Counted from the first letter of the stretch, positions 1 to 8,259 are shown. The stretch: DNA of 21,739 bases from Anaerolineaceae bacterium UBA6133 (GCA_002435825.1 DIVL01000057.1:1-21739), one strand, 5' to 3'. Notes: generated by a model not told the origin, from the letters alone. Translations and numbers: made by a program.

Positions 1-118
1 TTACAGAAAAAAGGTTGCATAATCGTCTCGTAGTACGATAGTCAATTAATCGCCTGATATTAATATATTTCACAAAAGCAAGGTGTAAATATACCCTGCT
101 TCAATTTGAAAATACTAA

Positions 119-556
119 TTACCGGAGAAACAGGTATCTAAAAGAAAAGCCTGCTAAAAATGAGGGAATCTGAGTTGTGGTCCAGGTACCAAAAGTATTA
201 AAGGGTGAAAAAATGTCATCGAATAAATCATAGTTCAACAATTGAAAAAGACCAAATCCGTACATAAATATTCTGACTATCACAATTAAAAGCGAAAAAG
301 TGAAAAGTAAAAGGAAAGCAATGTTTACTTTTTTACTTTCATCCGGTAATCTATCAGGCACCAGTGCCAGTGCAAACCCGCTTAGAAGAATAAGAAATTC
401 CATTAAAAATGTAATTGTCCCGTTTATTAACCCAAATTCTAAGTTACTTACATTCTGTTTGTAAATAAAACTGATCCTTGTACTTAGTAATTGGAAAATT
501 ACTACTAATACCACAAGCGAAATTTTGGTCCAAATCCTTGGCACTTTAAGGCTCAT
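119..556 (-). CDS. small 4-TM membrane protein, function unknown
   Basis: This 145-residue protein is not recognised. It shows four hydrophobic segments at about residues 13-30, 43-65, 77-100 and 125-143, so it is very probably an integral membrane protein with little extramembrane mass. No catalytic or binding motif was seen. The ATG is supported by an AAGGAGA Shine-Dalgarno a few bases upstream; the stop is TAA. It lies downstream of the secreted-protein gene at 701-1570 on the same strand, but a long perfect hairpin separates them, so co-transcription is doubtful. The gene is AT-rich like its neighbour and unlike the rest of the window, which may point to recent acquisition. Being a real gene is likely; a function cannot be assigned. 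Confidence 0.7.
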   Translation of the reverse strand: MSLKVPRIWTKISLVVLVVIFQLLSTRISFIYKQNVSNLEFGLINGTITFLMEFLILLSGFALALVPDRLPDESKKVNIAFLLLFTFSLLIVIVRIFMYGFGLFQLLNYDLFDDIFSPFNTFGTWTTTQIPSFLAGFSFRYLFLR

Positions 557-637
557 TCAAATTCTCCTTAGAAATAATATAAAGCAAAACAGATAAGTTC
601 TTGATTTTTGATGTGTTTCTTACTCATATGAAATAAG

Positions 638-683
638 AAACTAATAATGCTTAAGAAATGCTTTTCTTAAGCATTATTAGTTT
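638..683 (-). terminator. 21-bp perfect inverted repeat, probable transcription terminator
   Basis: Arms at 638-658 and 663-683 are perfect reverse complements around a 4-base loop. It lies 17 bases beyond the stop codon of the secreted-protein gene at 701-1570. The stem is AT-rich and is followed on the minus strand by a T-rich stretch, as expected of an intrinsic terminator. The stem is longer than most terminators need, so it might also act bidirectionally or be a small palindromic repeat. Confidence 0.6.
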
Positions 684-700
684 GTCACGTATCAAAAAGA

Positions 701-1570
701 TTAATACGCAAAGGGTGAGAAGGTTGTTTTAGTCCTTGCATCGTTATACTTTAGTACACTACCTTGTTTGATATCACCTTGAGTATATGCAATGGCATAA
801 TAAGGTGAAGGTACATAAGCTCTGTTAGGAAATTCAGAAATAGACCACCAACTTATTGCATAATTATTAAATTGAGGGTCAAATGACGTGGATGAATAAT
901 AGAATCCCCCAAGGTTATTACCTGTACAGAAATCCTGATTATTGCCCGATTCTATCCCAAATACTGCATTGTTTACATACCAAGCTGTATCCGTGCGACT
1001 CCACATTGCCCATTGTTTCTCAAATTCCCACCCGCTAAGAGGTTGTGCTGGATTCCATTCAGCATCATCATACCGCAATGCATAAACCTTGGTGTATTGT
1101 GTGACCTTTCCAAATGTAGTAGATACAGTTGTAGTTCTAGAACCATCCGCAGTTTTACACGAAATTCCTGAAATTTCGTTCTTAATGGAAGGATCGATTA
1201 TTAAGGTGTTGTCGGAAACTTTGTTGGTTTCATAGTGTTCTACAACCTTAGTATTACTATCCACAAGAGAGGCGATATCTGCTGGAAGCAGATTGGGATT
1301 AATTCCTTTGGGATCACTTAGGTCGTACAAAACTACATGACCTGGTAATAGCCTGTAAATTTCCTCTTGTTCTTTTTGGAATTCCTTTTCACTTAATTCT
1401 TTTGGTGCCTCTGCAAACTTGGAGTCAGGATAATATACATCATCCGTATCAATTGAAGTAATTTGACAATTAGATTGAATTTCTGTCGACTTGACATTAT
1501 GCGAGGGTATTCCAAAAGAGAACAATAAAACTACAAGTATTAAAAACATTGTGACTCTTTTGCTAATCAT
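701..1570 (-). CDS. secreted protein of unknown function
   Basis: A 289-residue protein beginning MISKRVTMFLILVVLLFSFG, a typical signal peptide (basic start, hydrophobic core), so it is probably exported. An upstream in-frame ATG at 1588 exists, but it sits in the Shine-Dalgarno sequence (AAAGGAGAG) serving the ATG at 1570, so the downstream start was chosen. The mature part has no motif I recognise. Residues from about 145 on are rich in Trp, Tyr and Asn, resembling a beta-rich extracellular domain. Cysteines are few (about three in the mature part). A promoter lies at 1616-1643 and a strong hairpin follows the stop, so it looks like a single-gene transcript. Composition is AT-rich. Real gene very likely; function unknown. 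Confidence 0.75.
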   Translation of the reverse strand: MISKRVTMFLILVVLLFSFGIPSHNVKSTEIQSNCQITSIDTDDVYYPDSKFAEAPKELSEKEFQKEQEEIYRLLPGHVVLYDLSDPKGINPNLLPADIASLVDSNTKVVEHYETNKVSDNTLIIDPSIKNEISGISCKTADGSRTTTVSTTFGKVTQYTKVYALRYDDAEWNPAQPLSGWEFEKQWAMWSRTDTAWYVNNAVFGIESGNNQDFCTGNNLGGFYYSSTSFDPQFNNYAISWWSISEFPNRAYVPSPYYAIAYTQGDIKQGSVLKYNDARTKTTFSPFAY

Positions 1571-1965
1571 GATATACTCTCCTTTCATCTATAATTATCA
1601 AATTTAACTAATATCATTATACAAAATAAACTAAAAAAGTCATAGTGATTGATGTCAGGGAATTGTGGGAGGGGAATTTCATCTTTTTTAGGAAAAGCAC
1701 CCAAAGAGCTTAGATTCTGTGTCTTTTTGAATAAGTTACGTGTGTGATGGAGGAAATAAATTCTGCTTGAGGCGATTGTTTTAATGAGTTACCAAAAATA
1801 GGCCTGATTGACTGGATTTGATACAGAAAAACAGGTTTCATCCATCAATAATTTTGAGAATCGGTAAGATTTTGGTGTTCAAAACCAATATTTATGCCAT
1901 TAAATTGATAGAAGTTATTCATTTAGATGCAATTACCCTGCGATTGATATGCGGTGTCCGGTACC
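1571..1965. other. gene-free AT-rich stretch with one promoter
   Basis: No convincing gene in these 395 bases. The plus-strand frame entering from about 1818 runs across the oxidoreductase gene without family resemblance. The left part holds the promoter of the secreted-protein gene. Base composition changes from AT-rich to clearly more GC-rich near 1930-1980, at the end of the oxidoreductase gene. Confidence 0.6.
1616..1643 (-). promoter_or_regulatory. sigma-70-type promoter of the secreted-protein gene
   Basis: On the minus strand a consensus -10 TATAAT (1616-1621) is preceded at 16 bases by ATGACT (1638-1643), four of six matches to TTGACA. It would give a leader of about 40 bases ending in the AAAGGAGAG Shine-Dalgarno of the gene starting at 1570. 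Confidence 0.5.
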
Positions 1966-3184
1966 TCAAAGGGCACTTAGAACGCTGGCTGCGTCAACTG
2001 TCTCGCCCAGGATTGACGAAAAATCCCTCTTGCCTTCCATGGCTGCCTTCACCTTATTTGCCATGCTGTCATCACCAAGTAAGATCGATCCGATCATCTT
2101 CCAATCACGGAAAAGGAAGCTTTTATAACCGCCATCCTTGCTTTCTGCCACCAGTCTGTCTCCCTCAACACTTGGCGAGAACTGACCGATACTGAACACA
2201 TCCACTCCCAGGACTTTCAGCCTGGTGGAAGGCGGGTCGCCCAGGAAGCTGGTTTCTTTGCCAACTGCGTTTTGACCAGCGATGGTGCCCTGGTTTTTTT
2301 GCCGGCACCCACAAACCATAGCTTCTGCCTTGGAACTCGGTCAGATCTCCTGCTGCAAGGATGTTGGGGTTGGAGGTCACCATGTGCTCATTCACCAACA
2401 CACCCCGGTTGACGTCCAGTCCTGCCGATTTCGCCAGTTCAAGATTAGCCGAAACGCCCGTGCTGATCAACACCAAATCCGCCGGCAGCACCTGCCCATC
2501 CGCCAATTCCACACTTTCAACTTTGCCATCGCCGTGCATCGCTTTGGTCATCGCCGGCACGATCACCTTGATCCCCAGGCTCTTAATCTTTTCCCTGAGA
2601 ATCTCGCTGGCTTGCGCGTCCAGCTGGCGGGGAAGGAGCCAATCCAGCCCCTCTAACACTGTCACATGCGCACCTTGGCGTGCCACAGCCCCAGCAACCT
2701 CGAGCCCTAGCAGCCCACCCCCGATGCAGACCACCGTGGAGTGATGCCTGGCAACGTCCATGATCAAGTCAGCATCTTCAAGCGTGCGCAAGGTTTGCAC
2801 GCCTTTGAGTTCCCTGCCGGGGAAAGGCGGTACGTTTGGGTGAGCACCCGAAGCCAGGATGAGCTTATCGTAAGGCAGTTTTTGCCCGTCTGCCAGAGAA
2901 ATTTGCTTCCCCTCAGCGTCGATCATCTCAACGTGGGTGTTGAGCAGGATGGTGATGTGGTTCTGAAGGTACCACTGCTGGTCATGGAGGGTGAGTTTTT
3001 CGCGCTCCACCTCGCCTGCCAGGTAGCGGGTAAGGCTCATGCGAAAGTATGGCAGATCGTGCTCTTCAGAAATTAAGGTGATATCGGAGTCTGGCTGCAG
3101 CGCATGAACTGCCTCCGCGGCACTAACACCCGCGATTCCTCCGCCGATTATGATGGTTCGTTTGTTGGTTTTTTTAGCTGACAT
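1966..3184 (-). CDS. FAD/NAD(P)-dependent oxidoreductase, broken by a +1 frameshift
   Basis: A pyridine nucleotide-disulphide oxidoreductase-fold protein (Pyr_redox_2 type, resembling NADH:rubredoxin reductase or the NirB N-terminal region), which would move electrons from NAD(P)H via FAD to a small acceptor. Seen: FAD-binding GGGIAG at residues 14-19, NAD(P)-binding GGGLLG at 155-160, and the FAD-contact ILAAGD near 275-280. The frame from the ATG at 3184 (Shine-Dalgarno AGGAGAG) diverges after residue 296 and would stop at 2165. The correct C-terminus continues in another frame (NQGTIAGQNAVGKETS...) to a TGA at 1966. Removing one A from the A7 run (2294-2300, plus strand T7) restores a 405-residue protein of normal family length. 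No CxxC redox pair is evident, so it is not a thioredoxin-reductase type. The frameshift could be a sequencing error, a mutation, or transcript slippage. Neighbours give no partner. Confidence 0.8.
2294..2300 (-). other. A7 homopolymer at the frameshift
   Basis: On the coding strand the sequence reads GTG CCG GCA AAA AAA CCA; with six A it would read GCA AAA AAC CAG, restoring A-K-N-Q-G and the rest of the conserved C-terminus. A single-base length change in a homopolymer is the classic site for sequencing error and for polymerase slippage. Confidence 0.8.
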
Positions 3185-3280
3185 AGTCTCTCCTGCTCGC
3201 TTTTTGATGATGATTCTAATGACCCCAGACTGACATTTCTACGCCTTGTAGCGTGTTCGATCACGGATTGCCCAAAAGGG

Positions 3281-3314
3281 ATAAAAACTAACGGAGCCTT
3301 TGCTTGCTCCGTTA
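3281..3314 (-). terminator. intrinsic terminator after the cysteine-rich membrane protein gene
   Basis: Read on the minus strand: TAACGGAGC, an 8-base loop, GCTCCGTTA, then GTTTTTAT. The arms at 3289-3297 and 3306-3314 pair perfectly over nine base pairs and are followed by a T-run. It starts about 20 bases beyond the TAA of the gene at 3334-3615. Confidence 0.8.
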
Positions 3315-3333
3315 ACCACAAGGCATTGTGTGG

Positions 3334-3615
3334 TTAAAACTGAGCCAGGCTACTGCGATACGTTATTACAGAAGTTTCTGAAAACTCATAGCAGGTCAGC
3401 ACAGATCCCTGATCGGTGGGGATGCTGGTGCCGTCGTTGAAATCGGGGTGGTATTCTTGAAAATCGTCAGGGATCATATACTCAAAATTGTGATTCACTG
3501 GTGCAAAAAAGGCAAAAATCATGATGATCGCAATAATGATTGCAATAAAAGGCACCAGGCAGCCCAAGCAGCCACAACTGCAGCAGCCGCATCCACGTCC
3601 ACTTCCACCGTCCAT
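3334..3615 (-). CDS. small cysteine-rich single-pass membrane protein, unknown function
   Basis: A 93-residue protein. The N-terminus is a Gly/Cys cluster (GRGCGCCSCGCLGCLVPF; six Cys within about 12 residues, starting at residue 9), immediately followed by one transmembrane helix (about 20-39, IAIIIAIIMIFAFF). An acidic, mostly polar tail of about 50 residues follows and contains one further Cys. A strong Shine-Dalgarno AAGGAGGT lies six bases before the ATG, and a clear terminator follows, so it is an independent, well-expressed-looking small gene. The cluster could bind metal or be acylated at the membrane face; neither is shown. I do not recognise a family. No neighbour obviously works with it. 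Confidence 0.75.
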   Translation of the reverse strand: MDGGSGRGCGCCSCGCLGCLVPFIAIIIAIIMIFAFFAPVNHNFEYMIPDDFQEYHPDFNDGTSIPTDQGSVLTCYEFSETSVITYRSSLAQF

Positions 3616-3728
3616 GACAGACCTCCTTAATTGATCTATTCTTATTGTATGACAAATTCACAAAGGTAGCGCAACCAGTGGTTATTTCGACTCAGAACCA
3701 TCCTTGTGTGCAATCCAATTGCTCAGGC

Positions 3729-4388
3729 TCATCCGCTTGCCAGACTCAAAACCAATATCCAGATAATGATCGAAAAATATACCGACCACTCAGAAATCGC
3801 AAAACTCCAAACTCGTGGACGTTTTACTTGCTCCGTGGATAAGGACTGATCAACTTTATCGCGCACATTCCACATGAGACCCAGAAAGGTTGCAAATGCA
3901 GCCACGGGGATCAATCCAACCAGCCCATAGAAACGGGAGATTAAATCTTCATTCTGAGGAGGAAAGAGAATCGCCAGGGAAAATGCCAAAACCATCAGCA
4001 GCCCGCCGCGGAAGAAGGTGACAGCCGCAGAAAAATGTGGCTTTATATTGTCCATTGGGAAGATGCCCACCATCATCAAACCAACCCCCGTCACAACCCC
4101 AAAAAGCATCCCCAGTTTAGCCAAAAAGCCGGGAAGACCGAGCCCGAGTGAGATAGTGGCTAATACCACGGCCAGACCGGAGAAGAATATGCTCAGGTTA
4201 AAGATCCAAGCCCAGCGCGAAACACCGCGTTCGCCAAGCTCAGAAATAAAATGGTTGAGAAAAGAATACTTCTCGCCATCCCTCCCACGATATACCACTC
4301 CCGGCAGGATAACCCCCAGAAGCCCAAAGAACACTCCAATCAAACCAATAACTCTGAACACCGTAAGATTGCCAAGCCACTCCAGCAT
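3729..4388 (-). CDS. DUF998-like multi-pass membrane protein
   Basis: A 219-residue protein with about six hydrophobic segments (about 12-30, 63-85, 90-112, 122-142, 150-172, 195-217). The sequence HFISELGERG (about residue 45) after the first helix resembles the conserved 'SELG' motif of DUF998 membrane proteins, whose function is not known. The ATG at 4388 was chosen because GAGGTG lies just upstream; a GTG two codons earlier overlaps that Shine-Dalgarno. The stop is close to 113 gene-free bases before the cysteine-rich protein gene on the same strand, so a shared transcript is possible. The family assignment rests on the motif, length and topology only. Confidence 0.7.
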   Translation of the reverse strand: MLEWLGNLTVFRVIGLIGVFFGLLGVILPGVVYRGRDGEKYSFLNHFISELGERGVSRWAWIFNLSIFFSGLAVVLATISLGLGLPGFLAKLGMLFGVVTGVGLMMVGIFPMDNIKPHFSAAVTFFRGGLLMVLAFSLAILFPPQNEDLISRFYGLVGLIPVAAFATFLGLMWNVRDKVDQSLSTEQVKRPRVWSFAISEWSVYFSIIIWILVLSLASG

Positions 4389-4836
4389 ACTCACCTCAGG
4401 TTTGATCTTAAATATAGCGCATTTTTATCAGAAAATTTCAGTTTTCCATCAATTTTAAGCTTAGCTTGCGTACTTTTGTCAGCCAAGGGGCTAAGCCCGT
4501 ATCAAGACAATGATGGTTTACATGTTGTTTAGGGTGATTATTTACACTTTATCTATCAAACGGATCATCTCGTATCGTAGAGGCAATCCTGTTTCTGCCA
4601 TGTAGACGGGTAACCACGGGGGGTTACCCCTACGTCTGGGGGTTAAAGGGAGAGGTGGCTTTTGTAGGGGCAGACCCCCGTGTCTGCCCTGAAGACTGTA
4701 AACAATCATCCCGGATAATGTGTAAACAATCATACCTGTCTAAGCAGCCAGGCAGTCGCCCAGCAAGCCATTGAATAAAACACAAAACCAGCTGGAGTGC
4801 CGTATAATTGATTGAATCGCTTTAGAGGAGTGCTTT
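4389..4836. other. intergenic region between divergent genes, carrying a small palindromic element
   Basis: No gene in these 448 bases. The left part (4389-4534) is AT-rich and should hold the promoter of the DUF998-like gene. The middle is the inverted-repeat-bounded element at 4535-4733. The right part leads into trpS: a TATAAT at 4803-4808 lies about 28 bases before the ATG but has no good -35 partner. No T-box or other leader structure is evident before trpS. Confidence 0.6.
4535..4733. repeat. about 200-bp inverted-repeat-bounded element with two internal hairpins
   Basis: The left end TGATTATTTACAC (4535-4547) is the reverse complement, with one mismatch, of GTGTAAACAATCA at the right end (from 4720). 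The right-end motif TGTAAACAATCAT is duplicated at 4697-4709 and 4721-4733. Between them lie two hairpins: GGGTAACC/GGTTACCC (4608-4615, 4622-4629) and GGGCAGAC/GTCTGCCC (4668-4675, 4682-4689). It encodes nothing credible. It could be a MITE-like remnant or a REP-type palindromic repeat. Confidence 0.55.
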
Positions 4837-5832
4837 ATGAAACCTATCTCGCTGACCGGCATCAAACCCACCGGCAATCCGCATATCGGCAATTATTTTG
4901 GCATGTACAAACCTGCCATTGCCCTGACCGAAAACTACCTCGGTCTCTATTTTGTTGCCGATTTTCACGCCCTCACCACCACCCCCAACCGGAAAGAACT
5001 TCAACACCTTATCCATGAGGTCGCTGCTGTCTGGTTGGCTCTGGGGCTGGACCCGGATAACAGCGTTTTCTTCCGTCAATCAGACATACCCCAAATCTCT
5101 GAATGCACGTGGATGCTCGCCTGCCTTACGAGCAAGGGTTTGATGAACCGCGCCCACGCCTACAAAGCGGCAGTGGACAAGAACCTTGAGGCCGAGCGCG
5201 ACCCTGACGATGGCATCAACATGGGGCTCTACAACTATCCGGTCCTGATGGCCGCGGACATCCTGCTTTATGGGTCCGACGTGGTGCCTGTTGGACCCGA
5301 TCAGAAGCAGCACATCGAAATCACGCGCGACATCGCCGAAAATTTCAACCGCACCTACGGCAAGACGCTTAAGCTGCCAGAAGGGATATTCCCCCCGGGG
5401 CTCCAGGACGTGCCGGGCATTGATGGGCGCAAGATGAGCAAAAGCTACGGCAACACGATCCCGATCTTTGCCGACGAAAAAACAATGCACAAGCAGGTCA
5501 TGCGGATCGTAACGGACAGCCGCACCCCAGAAGAACCCAAGGACCCCGAGGGCGACAATCTCTTCCAGATTTTCCGCCTCTTTGCCACACCCGAACGGAC
5601 TGAAGAAGTGCGCCAGCATTACCTGGCTGGTGGTTTGGGCTACAGCACCTTGAAACAGGAGTTGTCCGAAACCATCCTGGCATATTTTGGAGAAGCCCGC
5701 CAGAAATTTACCGATTACATGCAGGATACTGGCACGTTGGATGCAATCCTGGCACGCGGTGCTGAAAAAGCACGCGACATCGCCATTCCGGTGCTGAAAC
5801 GCATGCGCAAGGCAGCGGGAATCGACCGCTAA
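4837..5832 (+). CDS. trpS: tryptophanyl-tRNA synthetase
   Basis: Charges tRNA-Trp with tryptophan in the cytoplasm (class I aminoacyl-tRNA synthetase). The 331 residues match the usual bacterial length. The HIGH-type signature appears as PTGNPHIGNYFG at residues 11-22 and the second signature as KMSKS at 199-203 (GRKMSKSYGN). DQKQHIEITRDIA near 165 is the typical stretch contacting the adenylate site. The ATG has GAGGAG upstream at good spacing. The TAA stop overlaps the ATG of the following CDF transporter gene (TAATG), so the two are probably translationally coupled, although the functions are unrelated. Very secure call. Confidence 0.97.
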   Translation: MKPISLTGIKPTGNPHIGNYFGMYKPAIALTENYLGLYFVADFHALTTTPNRKELQHLIHEVAAVWLALGLDPDNSVFFRQSDIPQISECTWMLACLTSKGLMNRAHAYKAAVDKNLEAERDPDDGINMGLYNYPVLMAADILLYGSDVVPVGPDQKQHIEITRDIAENFNRTYGKTLKLPEGIFPPGLQDVPGIDGRKMSKSYGNTIPIFADEKTMHKQVMRIVTDSRTPEEPKDPEGDNLFQIFRLFATPERTEEVRQHYLAGGLGYSTLKQELSETILAYFGEARQKFTDYMQDTGTLDAILARGAEKARDIAIPVLKRMRKAAGIDR

Positions 5833-6764
5833 TGAGCACCTCTTCCTCAGTTGCCACCACACCCATGAATCCTGCTGACCGCAGCAAACTTAGCAATATG
5901 GCAGTCTCACTGGCGTTGATTTCCAATGTGCTGTTGGCGCTGCTGAAAACCAGCATCGGCATTCTGGGGCACTCTCCCGCCTTGCTGGCAGATGGTATCA
6001 ACAGCACTTCGGATGTGGTCTACAACATCATGGTCTCGATCTTCGTGCGGGCTGCTTATAAACCCGCCGATGACGAGCACCCTTACGGGCACACGCAATT
6101 CGAAAGCGTTGGCGCATTGGTGGTCGGTGCCTTTGTCATTACCACTGCCATCACGATTTTTTGGGATTCCCTCAACTCCCTTTTTATGTTTTTCAAAGGA
6201 ACTGGCGATTTTGCAGGCAGCGCCCGATATACTCTCTACGCGGCCTTATTTACTGTGTTACTTAAAGGATTTCTGAGTTTTTATACCCGAAAGATTGGTG
6301 ATAAGACCAGGAATCCTTCCGTTATTGCATTGGCACAAGATCACCGTAATGACATCTTCTCAGCCACAGCGGTGGTGATTGGCACTACAATGAGCCAATT
6401 CGGCTATCACTGGTTGGATCCCCTGGCTGGGGCAGTGGTGGCGGTGGTGATTCTCAGAACCGGCATCGGCATTCTGCGCGATTCCACTGACGATCTGATG
6501 GATACGCTTCCCGGCAAAGCTCTGAATGAACAAATTCGTGAACTGGCAATCCAGGTGCCTGGAGTGCAGGCGATTGACTCAGTCAAAGCGCACCGTTTTG
6601 GGCAATACCTCGTGATCAACCTTGCCATATTCCTGGATGGCGCGATCAGTGTAGACGAGGGGGACGCCATTTCGGATCATGTCGAAAAAGTACTGGTGGA
6701 TCGCATCGATTATGTGCGCGCTGTGCATGTTCATTTTCACTCAAAAAATGGTACACAAACCTGA
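5832..6764 (+). CDS. cation diffusion facilitator family metal exporter
   Basis: A 310-residue secondary transporter exchanging divalent metal for protons across the cytoplasmic membrane. It has about six transmembrane helices (first at about 23-45) and a C-terminal cytoplasmic domain (about 215-310) ending in VRAVHVHFHSK. The metal site in helix 2 reads N57-S-T-S-D61 and in helix 5 D170-H-R-N-D174, with HPYGHTQFES at 83-92 after helix 2. The N/D plus D/D site resembles the manganese-type CDF branch more than the H/D zinc type. That specificity is inference, and iron or another metal is possible. It starts inside the trpS stop codon with no separate Shine-Dalgarno of its own, implying coupling to trpS. 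Confidence 0.93.
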   Translation: MSTSSSVATTPMNPADRSKLSNMAVSLALISNVLLALLKTSIGILGHSPALLADGINSTSDVVYNIMVSIFVRAAYKPADDEHPYGHTQFESVGALVVGAFVITTAITIFWDSLNSLFMFFKGTGDFAGSARYTLYAALFTVLLKGFLSFYTRKIGDKTRNPSVIALAQDHRNDIFSATAVVIGTTMSQFGYHWLDPLAGAVVAVVILRTGIGILRDSTDDLMDTLPGKALNEQIRELAIQVPGVQAIDSVKAHRFGQYLVINLAIFLDGAISVDEGDAISDHVEKVLVDRIDYVRAVHVHFHSKNGTQT

Positions 6765-6832
6765 AGAAGAAGCCATCATCCCTGCGGGTCTGATATCATT
6801 AAGTCTGACCAAACCACTTAAGGAGCATTCAC

Positions 6833-7999
6833 ATGAACAATTTCGAGTTCTTTAATCCTACGCGAATCATTTTTGGCAAGGGCACTATCGCGAAACTGAG
6901 CAAGCGCGTTCCTCGCAAAGCCAAGGTCATGCTGCTCTACGGCGGAGGCTCCATCAAGGATAATGGTGTTTACGACCAGGTAATGGATGCGCTCAAGAAG
7001 TACGAAGTTATCGAATTCGGCGGCATTGAAGCCAATCCCGATTATGCCACGCTGATGAAAGCCATCAAGAAGGTACGTAAAAAGAAGATTGATTTTTTGC
7101 TGGCAGTTGGCGGCGGCTCGGTGATCGACGGCACCAAGTTCATCTCCCTTGCAGCCCCCCATAAAGACATTGAACCCTGGGACATCATCGCCCGCAAATT
7201 GGCTAAGGACTTGAAAAAAGCCATTCCTTTCGGAACTGTTCTTACTCTCCCCGCGACTGCCAGTGAGTTTAACCACAACTCCGTCATTTCACGCCGCGAG
7301 ACCGAAGAAAAACTTTCATTTGCCAGCGATAGTGTCTTTCCCAAGTTTTCTATCCTGGACCCCGAAACTACCTATTCCCTGCCCCAAGATCAACTTCGCA
7401 ATGGGTTGGTGGATGCCTTTGTGCACGTAATGGAACAGTACATGACCTATCCGGTCGGGGCAGTCGTCCAGGACCGCCAGTCGGAAGCATTGCTGATGGC
7501 TATCATGGAAATGGCTCCGGCTGTGCTTGAAATGAACCCTCCAGACTTTGACGCCCGCGCTAACTTTATGTGGGTTTGCTCGAACGCGCTCAACCACCTG
7601 ATCGGCGCTGGCGTGCCGCAGGACTGGGCTACGCATAGCATCGGGCACGATTTGACCGCCCTTTACGGACTGGCGCATGCCGAGTCGCTGGCAGTTGTTT
7701 TGCCCTGGCTGCTCTGGTATAAGCGCGACCAAAAACGTGACAAGCTGCTGCAGTTCGGTTACCGCGTGATGGATCAGAAGATGCAGAAGTACTCCGAACG
7801 CGTCGACCGCACAATTGAAGCAACCGCGGCGTTCTTCCAGAGCGTGGGCATGCCCACGACCCTAACCTCCTTTGGGGTCGATCCAGATGAAGCCGCCGCG
7901 AAGGTGCAGGCTCGCTGGGATGCACGGGTGTCGAGCCTGGGTGAGCATGACGATATCACCGGAGCTGACGCCGCTGCAATTCTGCGGCTGAGCAGGTAG
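6833..7999 (+). CDS. yqhD: YqhD-type NADPH-dependent aldehyde reductase (iron-type alcohol dehydrogenase)
   Basis: Reduces a broad range of aldehydes to alcohols with NAD(P)H and is typically part of aldehyde detoxification. The 388 residues match E. coli YqhD (387). The start NNFEFFNPTRIIFGKG and the GGGS at 37-40 (nucleotide site of YqhD) align well, as does AVGGGSVIDGTKF at 91-103. The metal ligands can be placed at D194, H198, H268 and H282, essentially the YqhD positions. The ATG has AAGGAG upstream. It follows the CDF gene by 68 bases on the same strand, so it may be read with trpS and the CDF gene or alone. No regulator is adjacent. The true substrate is not shown by the sequence. Confidence 0.92.
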   Translation: MNNFEFFNPTRIIFGKGTIAKLSKRVPRKAKVMLLYGGGSIKDNGVYDQVMDALKKYEVIEFGGIEANPDYATLMKAIKKVRKKKIDFLLAVGGGSVIDGTKFISLAAPHKDIEPWDIIARKLAKDLKKAIPFGTVLTLPATASEFNHNSVISRRETEEKLSFASDSVFPKFSILDPETTYSLPQDQLRNGLVDAFVHVMEQYMTYPVGAVVQDRQSEALLMAIMEMAPAVLEMNPPDFDARANFMWVCSNALNHLIGAGVPQDWATHSIGHDLTALYGLAHAESLAVVLPWLLWYKRDQKRDKLLQFGYRVMDQKMQKYSERVDRTIEATAAFFQSVGMPTTLTSFGVDPDEAAAKVQARWDARVSSLGEHDDITGADAAAILRLSR

Positions 8000-8082
8000 G
8001 AATTGTTGGTCCGTAACAACGAGTACATTTGATTGTAGATACCGTATTCATTTGATCAGGAGCACGATTGACAGTCATGCGG

Positions 8083-8259
8083 GTAGGGTGGGTTGGCGTC
8101 ATAAAGCGTAGGCAGGAGCACACCGGATTGTAGCCTACCCACCGCAGCATAAGCAAATTGATTCCTCAGTTCTGATCGTAAGGAGGATTGCTGTTATTGG
8201 TGGGTTGGCTAATTTGATGTCAAGACTGGGCAAGATACTGTGACGCCAACCCACCCTAC
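8083..8259. repeat. 177-bp element with perfect 19-bp terminal inverted repeats
   Basis: The ends GTAGGGTGGGTTGGCGTCA (8083-8101) and its exact reverse complement (8241-8259) bound a non-coding interior that contains a smaller GTAGGC/GCCTAC hairpin. No target-site duplication is visible. It fits a MITE-like or palindromic intergenic repeat. It differs in sequence from the cloverleaf family nearby, though both begin GTAGGG. Confidence 0.75.

Noticed and set aside
1818..2195. Plus-strand open frame before and over the oxidoreductase 3' end
   Set aside because: Its second half is antisense to conserved oxidoreductase sequence and the first half has no motif or Shine-Dalgarno.
4542..4733. 63-codon minus-strand frame upstream of trpS
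   Set aside because: It coincides with the inverted-repeat element and translates its palindromes.
4740..4836. T-box or other regulatory leader of trpS
   Set aside because: Fewer than 100 bases remain between the upstream element and the ATG and no T-box core or terminator hairpin was seen.
5080..5862. Long open frame (260 codons) on the minus strand
   Set aside because: Antisense to trpS, which is certain from its HIGH and KMSKS signatures.
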